A stretch of DNA of 64,000 nucleotides from Agathobaculum sp. NTUH-O15-33. GTDB taxonomy: Bacteria; Bacillota; Clostridia; Oscillospirales; Butyricicoccaceae. The notes under the pieces are model-generated. The model ran no database searches. It worked only from the letters and a program-made list of their open reading frames with translations, and was not told the origin of the DNA. Shown piece by piece: positions 51,837 through 59,297 of this stretch (position 1 is the stretch's first letter; each line of letters opens with the position of its first letter). The stretch spans positions 3,851,501 through 3,915,500 of the forward strand of contig NZ_CP136187.1 in the NCBI RefSeq assembly GCF_033193315.1, written 5' to 3'. Made by a program: the position numbers and the translations under genes.

Positions 51837-51853
51837 ACCAATCTGTAACCATT
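51837..51853 (+). other. Candidate integrase arm site (right)
   Basis: ACCAATCTGTAACCATT, matching 7599-7615 in 15 of 17 positions and in the same direction, 107 bp from the core. Confidence 0.45.
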
Positions 51854-51915
51854 GCAACGCTATCCGATGCGATTTCCCACAATTTTTCATTTGACAAATG
51901 GGTGTACCCGAACTG

Positions 51916-51966
51916 TAAAAAGGTCCTGAAATACGGCGCTTTCGCGTGTATTTCAGGACCTTTTTA
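51916..51966. terminator. Island-supplied terminator for the tRNA operon
   Basis: AAAAAGGTCCTGAAATAC pairs with GTATTTCAGGACCTTTTT. It lies immediately after the tRNA-Thr 3' end (minus strand) and replaces the original terminator now stranded at 7470-7509. Confidence 0.8.
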
Positions 51967-52014
51967 TGGAGCTGTTGACGAGATTCGAACTCGTGACCTC
52001 ATCCTTACCAAGGA
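51961..52014. repeat. attR: right attachment repeat
   Basis: 54 bp identical to 7504-7557. It covers the tRNA-Thr 3' half and restores an intact tRNA gene. Confidence 0.92.
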
Positions 52015-52042
52015 TGTACTCTGCCTACTGAGCTACAACAGC
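51967..52042 (-). tRNA. tRNA-Thr (GGT)
   Basis: 76 bases including encoded CCA. Anticodon loop TTGGTAA gives GGT. Cloverleaf arms pair (GCTGTTG with CAACAGC). The 3' half is supplied by the integrated element. Confidence 0.95.
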
Positions 52043-52044
52043 GT

Positions 52045-52120
52045 TGGCAGGGGCAGAAGGGATCGAACCCTCGGCACGCGGTTTTGGAGACCGCTGCTCT
52101 ACCAGCTGAGCTATACCCCT
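52045..52120 (-). tRNA. tRNA-Trp (CCA)
   Basis: 76 bases with CCA end. Anticodon loop CTCCAAA gives CCA; acceptor AGGGGTA pairs with TGCCCCT. Two bases from tRNA-Thr, same transcript. Confidence 0.95.
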
Positions 52121-52124
52121 GTGT

Positions 52125-52200
52125 TGGCTCCTCAAGTTGGACTCGAACCAACGACCCTGCGGTTAACAGCCGCATGCTCTACCAACTGAGCTATTGAGGA
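52125..52200 (-). tRNA. tRNA-Asn (GTT)
   Basis: 76 bases with CCA end. Anticodon loop CTGTTAA gives GTT; acceptor TCCTCAA pairs with TTGAGGA. First of the three-tRNA operon. Confidence 0.95.
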
Positions 52201-52239
52201 ATATTAGAAATCTATTTGCTACGTCATGATAGCCTAAAT

Positions 52240-52269
52240 ATTATACCGTGGTTTTTGTGGTTTTGTCAA
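52240..52269 (-). promoter_or_regulatory. tRNA operon promoter
   Basis: Minus strand TTGACA (52269-52264), 18 bp, TATAAT (52245-52240), about 40 bp before tRNA-Asn. Both boxes match the consensus. Confidence 0.8.
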
Positions 52270-52438
52270 TAGCAAAATGAAGGAAAATTCACCCCTTTTT
52301 TTGCATTTGAAAACCTCCTCATTCAGACCCGCGCTTTATGTATTTATTGTTTATCAATAAATAATATTTGTAATTCAATATATTCTATGGTAGCATATAC
52401 CTGTATACACATCCATTATTCATTTAGGAGGCGATTTT

Positions 52439-52771
52439 ATGTCAACCGGTGTTCCGCTCGCGGAGGCGATGCAATATTTTCCGCACATTGTTTTTCTCTA
52501 TGATATCACGCTCGTCGTGGTGCTTTTATCCATTTACCGCGTCGTACGGAGCAAAGGGTCTTATAACCCAGCGCCCGATATGATCGTGCATGTGCTGCTG
52601 ATTATCGGCGTCATGCGCGGGCTTATTTTTCAGGGCGTGCTCACCGATATCACGAATAACGGCTATAATCAGTATCTCAACAACCTATTTATCGTGCTGG
52701 GTCTGCATATCGTGCTCAATGTGGTTTATTTATTCTTGGTCTACCGCAAATGGAAAAAGGCAAATGCCTAG
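52439..52771 (+). CDS. Small membrane protein of unknown function
   Basis: 110 residues with three hydrophobic helices (about 15-35, 50-70 and 80-105) and a basic C-terminus, so a cytoplasmic-membrane protein. AGGAGG precedes the ATG. No family recognised; no operon partner is tightly linked (81 bp to the region before murT). Confidence 0.7.
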   Translation: MSTGVPLAEAMQYFPHIVFLYDITLVVVLLSIYRVVRSKGSYNPAPDMIVHVLLIIGVMRGLIFQGVLTDITNNGYNQYLNNLFIVLGLHIVLNVVYLFLVYRKWKKANA

Positions 52772-52891
52772 CGGAATCCTGAAAGCACGCGTCAATTTCC
52801 CTCCTTTTTGTTTCGCAAAACTTGTATCCGGTCGCGAAATGCGGTATACTGAATGTTGACAAAACCGGACTTTTGGAGAGAAATACACGAA

Positions 52892-54262
52892 ATGAAACTA
52901 AAAAGCATGCTTGCGCTTTGGGTCTGCAAGGCCTCGGGCGCTGTCCTTCGGCGGATGGGCCGCGGCGGCACCAATCTGCCCGGCAAGCTCGCGCTGAAGA
53001 TGGACCGCGATATTTTGGGCGCGCTGGCGCAGGGCATCCGTGTGACGGTCGTGACCGGCACCAACGGCAAAACGACCACCTCCCGCATGATCGAGCAGGC
53101 GTTTGAGGACGCGGGGCTCAAATATTTTTCCAACAAATCGGGCGCCAATCTGCTTACCGGTATCATTGCGGAATTTGCGCGGCATACCTCACTTTCCGGC
53201 AAGCGCCTGTATACCCACGCGCTGATCGAATGCGACGAAGCCGCGTTCCGCACGGCCAGCAAATACTTGCCGGTGGAATGTCTGGTGGTAAACAATATAT
53301 TCCGCGACCAGCTCGACCGCTTTGGCGAGATCACGCACACGCTGAACAGTATCCGCATTGGCGTGAAAAACGTGCCGGGCGCGACCCTTTGCCTAAACGC
53401 GGATTGCTCGCTGACCGCTTCGCTTGCGGATGATTGCCCGAACAAGATCGTTTGGTTTGGCGTCAATGTGCCGATCTATGAAAACGCCGCGCACGAGCTG
53501 TCGGACGCGCCCTACTGCATCCACTGTAAAACCGAGTATGAATATGACTATATCACCTATGGTCATCTGGGCGGCTTCCACTGCCCGCACTGCGGCTATT
53601 GCAGGCACACGCCTGATGTAGCGGTGACCAAGGTTCTCCGCGCCGGGGCCGACGCGTCCGAGATCGAGCTTACGGTTTTTGGAAACGCCCACGAAGTGCG
53701 GGTCAACCTGCCCGGCGGCTACAATATCTACAACGCGGCGGGCGCCGCGGCGGCGGCCCATGTCGTCGGGATCACGGACGAAACCGCGGTGGAAGCCCTC
53801 GCGAAGTTCGAGTGCGGCTTTGGCCGGGCCGAGCAATTCATGCTGGGCAGCGCGCCCTCGCGGATGATGCTGGTCAAAAACCCGGCGGGCTTTAATCAGG
53901 TCATTAACCTGATCGCGCACGGCGACGGCGCGTACCAGCTCGCCTTCCTGCTCAACGACCGGTTCGCGGACGGCACCGATATCAGCTGGATCTGGGACGT
54001 CGATTTTGAGACGTTGGCCGCGCAGAAGGAACGGTTTTCACCCATTTACGTTTCCGGCGTGCGGGCGGACGATATGGCGCTGCGCCTGAAATACGCGGGC
54101 TTTGACGCCGATACGCTGCACCTACTGCGCGAGAACGACGCGCTGCTGGACGAGATCGGCAAAGCCGAAACGCCCGCCTTTTTAATGCCGACCTACACCG
54201 CCATGTTCGACCTGCGGGAAGCGATCGGCAAGCGCACCGCCGTAAAGGCGTTCTACGAATAA
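52892..54262 (+). CDS. murT: Lipid II isoglutaminyl synthase, ligase subunit
   Basis: 456 residues. Mur-ligase fold: P-loop 'VVTGTNGKTTTSRMI', 'SNKSGANLLTGI', and an inserted Cys4 zinc ribbon ('YCIHCKTEYEY' then 'FHCPHCGYC') that is diagnostic for MurT, followed by the DUF1727 C-terminal domain. With GatD it amidates the D-glutamate of lipid II, a step for peptidoglycan cross-linking. The start at MKLKSMLALW fits other MurTs. It is followed 15 bp later by gatD. Confidence 0.93.
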   Translation: MKLKSMLALWVCKASGAVLRRMGRGGTNLPGKLALKMDRDILGALAQGIRVTVVTGTNGKTTTSRMIEQAFEDAGLKYFSNKSGANLLTGIIAEFARHTSLSGKRLYTHALIECDEAAFRTASKYLPVECLVVNNIFRDQLDRFGEITHTLNSIRIGVKNVPGATLCLNADCSLTASLADDCPNKIVWFGVNVPIYENAAHELSDAPYCIHCKTEYEYDYITYGHLGGFHCPHCGYCRHTPDVAVTKVLRAGADASEIELTVFGNAHEVRVNLPGGYNIYNAAGAAAAAHVVGITDETAVEALAKFECGFGRAEQFMLGSAPSRMMLVKNPAGFNQVINLIAHGDGAYQLAFLLNDRFADGTDISWIWDVDFETLAAQKERFSPIYVSGVRADDMALRLKYAGFDADTLHLLRENDALLDEIGKAETPAFLMPTYTAMFDLREAIGKRTAVKAFYE

Positions 54263-54277
54263 GGGGGAATGGAAAAA

Positions 54278-55012
54278 ATGGAGCTCAACCTTTGCCATCT
54301 ATACCCCGATATTCTGAACCTTTATGGCGACCGGGGCAACATTATCGCCATGCGGCGCAGGCTGGAAGCGCGCGGCGTTACCGTAAACATCAGCGAATGC
54401 TCGATCGGCGAACCCATCGATCCGAGCGCCTTTGATATCTTTTTCATCGGCGGCGGGCAGGACTTTGAGCAAGAAGTGCTGCTGCGCGACCTTTCCACCG
54501 GTAAAGCGGACGCGATCCGCGCCGCGGTGGAGGACGAGAAGGTCTTTCTCGCCATTTGCGGCGGCTATCAAATGCTGGGCCAATACTACGAGACCTGGGA
54601 CGGCCACCGGCTGGATTTCATCGGCGCGGTTGATATCCACACCGTGGGGGCAAAGGATCGCATGATTGGCAACTATATGTTCCAAACGCCGCCCGAAAGC
54701 GGCGATACCACCGTGGTAGGCTTTGAAAACCATTCGGGCAAGACCTTTTTGGGCGAGGGCGTACGGCCGCTGGGCAAGGTGCTCGCCGGTTTTGGCAACA
54801 ACGGCGAGGACGGGACCGAGGGCGCGCGCTATAAAAATGTGTTTGCGACCTATTCCCACGGTTCGCTGCTGCCTAAAAACCCGGTTTTGTGCGATTTCCT
54901 TCTCAAAACCGCGCTCATTCGCAAATACGGGGAAATAGAACCCTTTATCCCGCTGGACGACGCCATTGAAAACGCCGCGCATGACTACATGCAGCAGCGC
55001 TTAACCAAATAA
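54278..55012 (+). CDS. gatD: Lipid II isoglutaminyl synthase, glutaminase subunit
   Basis: 244 residues, class I glutamine amidotransferase-like. Nucleophile Cys94 in 'FLAICGGYQMLG' and catalytic His194 in 'ATYSHGSLLPKNP'. With the start at the second ATG (54278), Cys94 has the same number as in Staphylococcus aureus GatD, and this ATG is better spaced from AAGGGGG than the one at 54269. It supplies ammonia to MurT. Adjacent and co-transcribed. Confidence 0.93.
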   Translation: MELNLCHLYPDILNLYGDRGNIIAMRRRLEARGVTVNISECSIGEPIDPSAFDIFFIGGGQDFEQEVLLRDLSTGKADAIRAAVEDEKVFLAICGGYQMLGQYYETWDGHRLDFIGAVDIHTVGAKDRMIGNYMFQTPPESGDTTVVGFENHSGKTFLGEGVRPLGKVLAGFGNNGEDGTEGARYKNVFATYSHGSLLPKNPVLCDFLLKTALIRKYGEIEPFIPLDDAIENAAHDYMQQRLTK

Positions 55013-55016
55013 AAAA

Positions 55017-55053
55017 GACGATATGCTGCATGCTTGTTTGCAGCATATCGTCT
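55017..55053 (+). terminator. gatD terminator hairpin, copy without T run
   Basis: GACGATATGCTGC and GCAGCATATCGTC pair. The T run is separated because the element at 55053-55267 follows. The identical 37 bp recurs at 55268-55304. Confidence 0.65.
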
Positions 55054-55267
55054 CAGGCTGTCAAAAAACTATTTTGCCAGCCTGTCGATCGAAACAAAGC
55101 CCCATTTCGATCGAGAATTCCGGCTTCTGCGCGCGCCTTTTAGGCACACTTGAAGTCGGTTTGTATAAAAACCGAGATACATGCTCCCGGTTTTTATGAA
55201 TTTTGCCGCTAGCGGCAAAATTCTATTTAATGCGCGCTGTGGCGCGAGGGATTCTTTGACACGCTGA
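55053..55267. repeat. MITE-like or REP-like structured element
   Basis: About 215 bp with imperfect terminal inverted repeats (TCAGGCTGTCAAAAAA and TCAGCGTGTCAAAGAA) and internal palindromes, including a perfect 26-bp one at 55198-55223. It is flanked by a 37-bp duplication of the gatD terminator. Its first 38 bp recur at 20551-20589 in the island. It has no coding capacity. Confidence 0.55.
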
Positions 55268-55310
55268 GACGATATGCTGCATGCTTGTTTGCAGCATATC
55301 GTCTTTTTCT
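55268..55310. terminator. Second copy of the gatD terminator hairpin
   Basis: The same 37-bp hairpin as at 55017-55053, here followed by TTTTTC, so this copy can function. Confidence 0.7.
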
Positions 55311-55357
55311 TTATCGATTGTTCCAAAATGTCTATTGCTTACCTGCAAGCCGATCGT

Positions 55358-56509
55358 TTATACCGGACGGAATATCGTATAATCATCCTTGCCGTGTTTT
55401 TTTACCTGATAGAGCGCAAAATCGGCGTTTTGATAGAGCGAATCAAAATCGTCGCCCGCTTCAGGGGACAGCGCGATACCGATGCTGGTCGAGATGTGGC
55501 ACTGCTTGCCTTCGTTTTTAAAATCATACCGCAGGATTTCCAGCAGGCTTTTTGCTTTTTCTTCCACCCATGCGCGCGACGGGGCGGCGATAAACACAAC
55601 AAATTCATCCCCGCCGATCCGGCCCACGATATCGCTATCCCGAAACTGCCGGCGAAGCAGCCCGGCAAAATCCTCGATCACCAGATCGCCCATGGTGTGC
55701 CCCCATGTGTCGTTCACTTTTTTAAAAAAGTCGATATCGAGCATAAAAAAGGCGTACAGCCGGCCGGGCTCTTCGGTCAGACATCGGCGTATCAGATTTT
55801 GTGTGGCGGCTTTGTTATATAAGCCGCTCAGAGAATCCCGGTTTAGCTGTTCCAAAATGCGTTCCTCCTGTTGTTTCTGGGTGTCTATATTCTGCCGGTA
55901 AATGAACATACGAATGGATTCATCATCATCCCAATAAAAAATACGGGCAATGATACGCATCCAATAAAAATTCTTTCCGCCGTCGGTCGATATCATAAAA
56001 TCATATTTTAAGCTCTGTTCGCCGCTGTGATAGGCCCGCAGAACGTTTTCCGGCGAGAAGGTATTCAAATATCCCTGCCTGAACTCTTCCTTGATCTGTT
56101 GTCTGGCTATGATGGGAAGCGCTAGATCATATGGCGTGTTGTGCGGCACGCCGAGGCTTTCAAAGTAGCTTTCTGTTTCTTCGCTTGCCGCTCGGTTGTG
56201 TGTTACATCAATTTCATAAATGTTTTCATAAAGCTTCTCCGTCGCGCGCTGAAACACCAGCTGGTGCTTTTGCGCGGAGGACGCCGTTTCACCGTATAGC
56301 TTTTGAATCAGGCCCAAAACGATCGCTAAAGCCGCCGCGACCGTTGTGACCGCGCAAATAACGCCCACGATCACCTGCTGCGCGATGATGCCCGGCATGA
56401 TAAAAAGCGCGTGCATTGTCAGGCAGCTGTATAGAATGATTACAAGAAAACCGGACGCAACGACCAGACTGAGAAGCAGGCCGATTTTTCCTATTGATTT
56501 TTGCTGCAT
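55358..56509 (-). CDS. Membrane-bound diguanylate cyclase (GGDEF)
   Basis: 383 residues. Two N-terminal membrane helices (about 8-28 and 33-60), a PAS-like region (about 85-210), a short coiled linker and a GGDEF domain with 'VGRIGGDEFVVF'. The inhibitory RxxD site (RDSD) is present five residues before GGDEF, so the cyclase is probably active and feedback-controlled. It would make c-di-GMP, which controls motility, adhesion and surface proteins in Clostridia. GGGAGG precedes ATG 56509. Upstream lies a candidate invertible promoter (56544-56803). Confidence 0.88.
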   Translation of the reverse strand: MQQKSIGKIGLLLSLVVASGFLVIILYSCLTMHALFIMPGIIAQQVIVGVICAVTTVAAALAIVLGLIQKLYGETASSAQKHQLVFQRATEKLYENIYEIDVTHNRAASEETESYFESLGVPHNTPYDLALPIIARQQIKEEFRQGYLNTFSPENVLRAYHSGEQSLKYDFMISTDGGKNFYWMRIIARIFYWDDDESIRMFIYRQNIDTQKQQEERILEQLNRDSLSGLYNKAATQNLIRRCLTEEPGRLYAFFMLDIDFFKKVNDTWGHTMGDLVIEDFAGLLRRQFRDSDIVGRIGGDEFVVFIAAPSRAWVEEKAKSLLEILRYDFKNEGKQCHISTSIGIALSPEAGDDFDSLYQNADFALYQVKKHGKDDYTIFRPV

Positions 56510-56543
56510 ATCCTTCCTCCCAGCCCTTTTGCTTCAACAACAG

Positions 56544-56803
56544 AATTGCGGTTCTGTTGTAATCCGCTGTTCCAATCAGCCTGAAAGGCAATAAAATAAT
56601 CAAATAAGCGTGCTGTGCGATCTAAAATAAAAAATTGCGTACACGAAATAGGCCGATCCGCTATCTTTCCAAGCGAACGGCCTTATTCTGTTGCATATAA
56701 ATACCATATTGTAATACGCATGGTTGATACTTTCTTGTCAACCTTCCCTCTTTCGTGCTACAATAAGATATACTGTACCGCTATGTACAACAGAACCGCA
56801 ATT
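56544..56803. promoter_or_regulatory. Candidate invertible promoter element
   Basis: Perfect 18-bp inverted repeats at 56544-56561 and 56786-56803 (22 bp with one mismatch) flank 224 bp. Inside, TTGTCA (56735-56740), 18 bp and an extended -10 TGCTACAAT (56756-56764) point right, away from the GGDEF gene. Inversion would put the start site about 67 bases before ATG 56509. A hairpin near 56650-56690 lies in the middle. Confidence 0.65.
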
Positions 56804-57659
56804 ATGTGACGAGAAGGCCCATTCGCTCGATTTGACGCGCGTGTGTGCCGCCGCTTTCCACGGTGTAAATGCGCGTGGTGGAGATACTGGTGTGACCCAG
56901 CAGATCGGCCAACCGGGACAGATCCTTTTCCACCGCGTAATAGGTGCGCGCGAAAAGATGACGCAGATTATGCGGAAACACCTTGCCCGGCTGCACGCCC
57001 GCGGATTCGCACAACGCTTTCATATCGCGCCAAATGTTCGATCGGTCGAGAGGTTTTCCACACCTTGTGCAAAACACCGCGCCCGACCCGATGCCCCGTC
57101 CCTTTGCAAAACGAAGAAGCATGCGGCGCAGCTTTTCCGGCAAAAACACCGTGCGGCGCTTGCCCTTGCAGTTCACTTCGGCCCGGCCCGATCTTGCCGC
57201 TTCCAGCGTGATAAATTGCAGTTCGGATACGCGGATGCCGGTCGCGCAAATGGTTTGCAGCAGCAGCGCCAAGCGCTCGTTACCCCGCTGGCCCGCCGCT
57301 TGTACCAAGCGAACATACTCGTCGCGCGTCAATTCCTTTTCCACGCGGCAGAACAGATCCCGCTGCATCCGCAGCGGCTTTACCCGCAGTTCGCCCCTTC
57401 CACTATAGCTTAAATAGCTGTTTACCGCCGCCAGCATGGCATTTACGCTGGCAGCCGCATAGTTTTCCTGCAAGTTTTCCTTCCAGCTAATCAGCGCCGC
57501 CTTTGTAAGCGATTCACCATTTAAAAATACCATAAGCGCACGCAAATCGTGCAGATATTTTTCGATGGTTTGTTCCGCCCGCTCTTGTTCCCGCAGGAAC
57601 GCTTTAAATTGCGTCAAATCCCATGCCGTCAGGGTGGTCTGCTGCTGTTTGTTCCGCAT
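56802..57659 (-). CDS. XerC/D-like tyrosine recombinase, probable invertase
   Basis: 285 residues: core-binding SAM-like domain (about 10-95) and catalytic domain with Arg in 'CATGIRVSELQF', Lys in 'CKGKRRTVFLP', HxxR in 'PHNLRHLFARTYY', and His plus Tyr in 'LLGHTSISTTRIYTVES'. It is not the housekeeping XerC/D by context: it stands alone next to an inverted repeat whose right arm overlaps its own stop codon by two bases. That position resembles the RecV-type switches of Clostridioides. It has no link to the island integrase. Confidence 0.82.
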   Translation of the reverse strand: MRNKQQQTTLTAWDLTQFKAFLREQERAEQTIEKYLHDLRALMVFLNGESLTKAALISWKENLQENYAAASVNAMLAAVNSYLSYSGRGELRVKPLRMQRDLFCRVEKELTRDEYVRLVQAAGQRGNERLALLLQTICATGIRVSELQFITLEAARSGRAEVNCKGKRRTVFLPEKLRRMLLRFAKGRGIGSGAVFCTRCGKPLDRSNIWRDMKALCESAGVQPGKVFPHNLRHLFARTYYAVEKDLSRLADLLGHTSISTTRIYTVESGGTHARQIERMGLLVT

Positions 57660-57738
57660 ACCGTTCTCCTCCTTCGTATCCCGTTATTATGTCTGGAACG
57701 CAAACGTAATATGCTTATTTATAGCCTATTTTCGCCAA

Positions 57739-57777
57739 TAAAAAAAGTGCCGCAACATATTTGCAGCACTATTTTAA
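57739..57777 (-). terminator. Terminator upstream of the recombinase gene
   Basis: AGTGCTGCAA pairs with TTGCGGCACT around CATAT, followed on the minus strand by TTTTTTT. No minus-strand gene ends here, so it may shield the recombinase from read-through. Confidence 0.6.
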
Positions 57778-57868
57778 TATTTAAAGTGAAAAGCGGACAT
57801 TCCTTGTCCCATTATCTATGGTATTCTTAAAACATAGACCGGTTATTTCTACTATGGAGGCGTCTGAT

Positions 57869-58504
57869 ATGGCTTTTGATTTTAAGAAAGCGTACAAGGA
57901 ATTTTATATGCCGAAAAACAAGCCCGAGGTTGTCGACGTTCCCGCCGCAAACTATATAGCAGTCCGCGGAAAAGGGGACCCGAATGAGGAAAACGGCGCT
58001 TACCAGCGGGCCATCGGTATTTTGTACGCGGTCGCTTATACGCTGAAGATGAGCTATAAAGGCTCGCGCAAGATCGAGGGCTTTTATGAATACGTCGTTC
58101 CGCCGCTGGAGGGCTTTTGGTGGCAAGAGGGGATTACCGGCGTAGACTATGCCGACAAAAGCGCCTTTTGCTGGATCTCCGTGATCCGCCTGCCCGATTT
58201 TATTTCCCGGGATGATTTTGATTGGGCCGTGGAGGAAGCTTCCAAAAAGAAAAAATTAGACTGTTCCGCCGCGGAATTATTGACCGTGCGCGAGGGACTG
58301 TGCGTACAGATCATGCATTTCGGCCCCTACGACGACGAGCCCGCCACCGTCGCCCTGATGGACGACTATTTGCGGCAAAACGGTTACGAAAATGATTTTA
58401 CTTCCACCCGGCTGCACCACGAAATCTACCTTTCCGACGCGCGCCGTGTCGATCCTGCGAAATGGAAAACCGTTATCAGACACCCTGTGAAAATTAGGAA
58501 TTAG
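57869..58504 (+). CDS. GyrI-like small-molecule-binding domain protein
   Basis: 211 residues. It begins 'MAFDFKKAYKEFYMPKNKPE' and shows the GyrI/BmrR effector-binding layout ('FYEYVVPPLEGFWW', 'GLCVQIMHFGPYDDEPATV'). These stand-alone domains bind hydrophobic or drug-like ligands; no DNA-binding part is present. ATG 57869 is preferred because GGAGG precedes it. It is flanked by terminators and so monocistronic. Confidence 0.82.
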   Translation: MAFDFKKAYKEFYMPKNKPEVVDVPAANYIAVRGKGDPNEENGAYQRAIGILYAVAYTLKMSYKGSRKIEGFYEYVVPPLEGFWWQEGITGVDYADKSAFCWISVIRLPDFISRDDFDWAVEEASKKKKLDCSAAELLTVREGLCVQIMHFGPYDDEPATVALMDDYLRQNGYENDFTSTRLHHEIYLSDARRVDPAKWKTVIRHPVKIRN

Positions 58505-58519
58505 TAGTTAGTAATTATG

Positions 58520-58548
58520 GAGTCCGGCAAGGCCGGATATTTTATATT
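58520..58548 (+). terminator. Terminator after the GyrI-like gene
   Basis: TCCGGC/GCCGGA stem followed by TATTTTATAT. A short AT-rich stretch with repeated TTCCTAA motifs follows before rsmG. Confidence 0.6.
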
Positions 58549-58595
58549 CGCGCTTCGCGCGAAACCTTCATTCCTAATTCCTAATTCCTAATTAA

Positions 58596-59297
58596 TTAAA
58601 GCGGTTTCGACCGGATCTTGGCAAAACGGCGCGGATAGGCGGCCGGCGTGGGCGCGATCTTTTCCATGCGGACGACCGCGCGTTCGGCTTCGCTGAAGGG
58701 AGGGCGCAACCGGATGATTTCGGGCGGCGCGCTGCCGAGCACCTTAGCGGCGTTAAGGGCGTTTTCGGTCTCCTGCTCACAGTCCGCAGCCTTCATCGCG
58801 AGAAACACGCCGCCCATGCGCAGCAGCGGAAGCGCCAGCTCACAGAGCTGGTTCAGCTCCGCCACCGCGCGCGAGGTGACAAAATCAAAGCTTTCACGGT
58901 TTTCCGCCGCGAATTCCTCCGCCCGCGCGTGTACCGCGCGGGCATTTTTTATGCCCAGCGCCGCTAGCGTTTCATTTAAAAAATCCACTCGCTTGCGCTG
59001 CGCGTCCAGCAGCGTGAATTCCGCCCCGGTCAGCACCGCGAGCGGCACGCCCGGAAAGCCCGCGCCCGTGCCCAGATCGAGCACCCTCGCCCCCTGCGGC
59101 AGCATGGGCGCAAGCACCGCGCAATCTAAAAAGTGGCGGGTGACGATCTCGTTCGGCTCGGTGATCGCGGTCAAATTCATATGAAGGTTGGCCTCGCGCA
59201 GTCTTTCGGAAAAGGACAATAAATTATCCACAGCCTGTGGAGGATAATCCGGCGCACACCGCTCAAGACCTTCGATCAGCAGTTCCCTTTCGTTCAC
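58596..59297 (-). CDS. rsmG: 16S rRNA (guanine-527-N7)-methyltransferase
   Basis: 233 residues (GidB). SAM-binding motif 'VLDLGTGAGFPGVPLAV' (about 68-85), followed by 'FTLLDAQRKRVDFL' and 'FDFVTSRAVA', all typical of RsmG. It starts with GTG at 59297, overlapping the mnmG stop (GTGA), behind GGAGG, so the two are coupled. A perfect DnaA box (TTATCCACA) lies within the gene at 59225-59233. Confidence 0.95.
   Translation of the reverse strand: MNERELLIEGLERCAPDYPPQAVDNLLSFSERLREANLHMNLTAITEPNEIVTRHFLDCAVLAPMLPQGARVLDLGTGAGFPGVPLAVLTGAEFTLLDAQRKRVDFLNETLAALGIKNARAVHARAEEFAAENRESFDFVTSRAVAELNQLCELALPLLRMGGVFLAMKAADCEQETENALNAAKVLGSAPPEIIRLRPPFSEAERAVVRMEKIAPTPAAYPRRFAKIRSKPL

Larger units (their letters stand above)
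7504..52014. mobile_element. 44.5 kb integrative element inserted in tRNA-Thr
   Basis: Bounded by the 54-bp att repeats. It carries a tyrosine integrase next to the right end, an Xis-like protein, a divergent Cro/CI-like repressor, MobC-like RHH proteins and an oriT-like region, but no relaxase with catalytic motifs that I can recognise, no coupling protein and no type IV secretion genes. It is best described as a genomic island or possibly a mobilisable element. Cargo is an effector-like block, a surface-protease block and a decayed block. Confidence 0.88.

Noticed and set aside
7504..52014. Prophage interpretation of the island
   Set aside because: No capsid, terminase, portal, tail or lysis genes are recognisable; integrase and repressor alone do not make a phage.
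7504..52014. Integrative conjugative element
   Set aside because: No VirB4, VirD4/TcpA, relaxase catalytic motif or other type IV secretion gene is present; at most it is mobilisable.
51788..52189. 133-codon + strand frame over the tRNA cluster
   Set aside because: It is the antisense of tRNA-Thr, tRNA-Trp and the terminator region; typical spurious tRNA shadow.
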